Of a stretch of DNA of 34,203 bases, positions 32,954 through 34,203 are shown piece by piece. The first letter of the stretch is position 1. Each line of letters begins with the position of its first letter. The stretch is taken from positions 1 through 34,203 of the forward strand of contig JANQLL010000206.1 in NCBI GenBank assembly GCA_028280605.1, read 5' to 3'. Under the pieces are notes generated by a model. That model saw only the letters and a program-made list of their open reading frames with translations. It searched no databases and was not told the DNA's origin. The position numbers and the translations under genes are program-made. The DNA comes from Candidatus Gastranaerophilales bacterium. GTDB lineage: Bacteria > Cyanobacteriota > Vampirovibrionia > Gastranaerophilales > JANQFW01.

Positions 32954-34203
32954 CTAATAATAGGGCTTTTTCTTATTCAATTCTTCTTTTTTACTGTTAT
33001 TTATATCTATTATATTATTATTTGTCGCATTATTTTCATCGCTAAAAGTATCTTCTTTTATAATATTTTCTTTATTTTCATCTTTTAAAATATCAGTATC
33101 GCCTGCTGAAGCAGCATCGGCCACCTTCGCAACAGCGGATACTTCTTTGTAGGTCTTTAAATCTGTTAGCTTAGATTTTGAGCTAATTTTTACTAATTTA
33201 TACTTCCCCTGTTTAACTTTTTTTAGCTTTTTTTCTGCTTTTTCTTCTAGCTTACGCTGGCGAGCTTCCTTCCTTGCCTCTTCGCAGCACTCTGCAACAA
33301 ATTTATTGCGTTCTATAGCCATTAGTTTACGTGATTTGCGACGTTGAGCATTGATTACTCTTTGCTCGTAGTCTCGATTTTTGTAATCTCTGTAATACTC
33401 AAAATGTTCATTGTATCTTTGCTCTTCTTGTTCGGCTGTTACCCGTTCGTCTTCCCATGTTTCATAGCTAAAATATTTAATTTCATCTTCTTGATACGGG
33501 TCATAGTATTTATCTCGTGCTAAAGTAAGATAATCATCTTTATAACAGATGTTATGCTTGACTTTGTCGAGTCTAAACTGAGATTGGCGCACGCAGCGAA
33601 TTTTATAAAGCAATTCTTTGTGTGCGTCTATTATTCTAATCAGGGGGTGATCGGTGAAGCCCTCCCGGTATTTAGGATAGGATATATCATTAGGCTCTGA
33701 ATTTGAGCAATCTTTAGGAATCGGAAGATGCAGGATTTCTTTTACATTGCTGTAGCTTACCTGATCCGGGACTTGATCCATAAATAAGTCTTGATTAAAG
33801 TTAATTTGTTTGAGTTCGCTTAATATTTTTTTGCTGATATTTGTCAGTTTTTTGAATAAAGGCAGGTCTTCGGGGTTACCTTCGGATAATTCATAGTCAT
33901 TGATTGACCATGGTCTTAGAACTACAAACTCTGTAGGCAGTTCCAAGTTAAAACGAGCCATTTTCTCCATCATTAGCGGTAATAGTCTTGAAAATTTATG
34001 ACAATCATCGAATTTATCTCTTATTATATCGATTTCTTCGAGTATTTTTTGATTTAGCGTGTTCAGGTTGTTAACTGCGTGAATCTGCTGTGTAGAAAAT
34101 TTAGCCCTTATTTCGTCGGGTATTTTTGTGCTCACCAGCGAATAGGTCTTCTTTGCCAGGTTTATTAAGCCTTCTGAGTTTGTTCTAAAGCCCGGACTAT
34201 CGG
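32954..34203 (-). CDS. Charged, helical protein of unknown function, 5' end outside the window
   Basis: Not recognised. The frame is open from the stop at 32954 to the window edge at 34203. A GTG at 34135 would give 393 residues, but it has no binding site, and the upstream in-frame reading (SPGFRTNSEGLINLAKK...YSLV) looks like real protein, so I call it partial. The upstream piece faintly resembles the SPGPKTxEGK opening of an abundant uncharacterised bacterial family; this is tentative. The first 230 residues (counted from the GTG) are mixed helical with Tyr-rich segments (DKYYDPYQEDEIKYFSYE). Then come highly charged helices (HFEYYRDYKNRDYEQR, then EEARKEARQRKLEEKAEKKL), and the C-terminal 70 residues are Asn/Glu/Lys-rich and probably disordered. 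No membrane segment. A strong terminator follows it. Confidence 0.72.
   Translation of the reverse strand, partial: DSPGFRTNSEGLINLAKKTYSLVSTKIPDEIRAKFSTQQIHAVNNLNTLNQKILEEIDIIRDKFDDCHKFSRLLPLMMEKMARFNLELPTEFVVLRPWSINDYELSEGNPEDLPLFKKLTNISKKILSELKQINFNQDLFMDQVPDQVSYSNVKEILHLPIPKDCSNSEPNDISYPKYREGFTDHPLIRIIDAHKELLYKIRCVRQSQFRLDKVKHNICYKDDYLTLARDKYYDPYQEDEIKYFSYETWEDERVTAEQEEQRYNEHFEYYRDYKNRDYEQRVINAQRRKSRKLMAIERNKFVAECCEEARKEARQRKLEEKAEKKLKKVKQGKYKLVKISSKSKLTDLKTYKEVSAVAKVADAASAGDTDILKDENKENIIKEDTFSDENNATNNNIIDINNSKKEELNKKKPYY

Noticed and set aside
34185..34200. Minus-strand AGTCCGGGCT, resembling the RNase P RNA core
   Set aside because: Only a 10-base match, no other P RNA helix follows, and the region reads as an open protein frame that continues into the last gene.

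Overview
The window is AT-rich, densely coding bacterial chromosome. A lipobox-bearing solute-binding protein and a signal-peptide protein show an exporting cell, and TTG/GTG starts with Shine-Dalgarno sites are common. No rRNA, tRNA, insertion sequence, integrase or CRISPR array was seen. The style of several proteins (short 'VSFKS'-type N-terminal motifs, a FHIPEP-type domain, LemA/TPM and TPR proteins) suggests an uncultured, low-GC, non-photosynthetic relative of Cyanobacteria (Vampirovibrionia/'Melainabacteria'). That placement is an impression, not a result.

Layout. 1-420: minus-strand remains of a 2'-5' RNA ligase-like gene (thpR), broken by frame changes and a deletion. 541-2559 (+): a small charged protein, then a soluble protein that joins a DUF4177-like N-terminus, a coiled coil and the cytoplasmic domain of the type III export gate protein FlhA, without the membrane part. 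2651-8232 (-): a probable three-gene unit of a 1418-residue metallophosphatase-like/STAND NTPase/14-blade WD40 protein, a small exported beta-repeat protein, and a GGDEF protein with a variant signature. 8570-13114 (+): cimA-leuC-leuD-leuB for branched-chain amino acid synthesis, ended by a terminator. 13301-14071 (+): unknown protein converging on aspS. 14106-23500 (-): aspS, a SIMPL protein, a membrane TPR protein, a MgtC-like protein, and an oligopeptide/nickel-type ABC importer (binding lipoprotein plus two permeases, no ATPase genes). 23834-25845 (+): an unknown 342-residue protein followed by three tandem paralogous small membrane proteins, two of them followed by matching stem-loops. 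25892-29815 (-): GNAT acetyltransferase, two LemA proteins and a TPM-TPR protein. 30027-32526 (+): a PhoB/PhoR-type two-component pair. 32527-32953: a non-coding gap between terminators holding a possible structured RNA. 32954-34203 (-): a charged protein whose frame runs off the window.

How the genes work together. The clear metabolic unit makes citramalate from pyruvate and acetyl-CoA, then uses the LeuCD isomerase and LeuB dehydrogenase steps shared by the isoleucine (citramalate) and leucine routes. The ABC genes form a translationally coupled unit that needs ATPases encoded elsewhere. LemA/LemA/TPM is a recurring envelope-associated grouping of unknown function. The most unusual items are the STAND protein with its degenerate phosphatase-like N-terminus, next to a diguanylate cyclase-like protein; the membrane-free FlhA-C protein; the mosaic tandem small-membrane-protein family with its covarying stem-loop; and the orphan RNA-like structure at about 32.73-32.82 kb.
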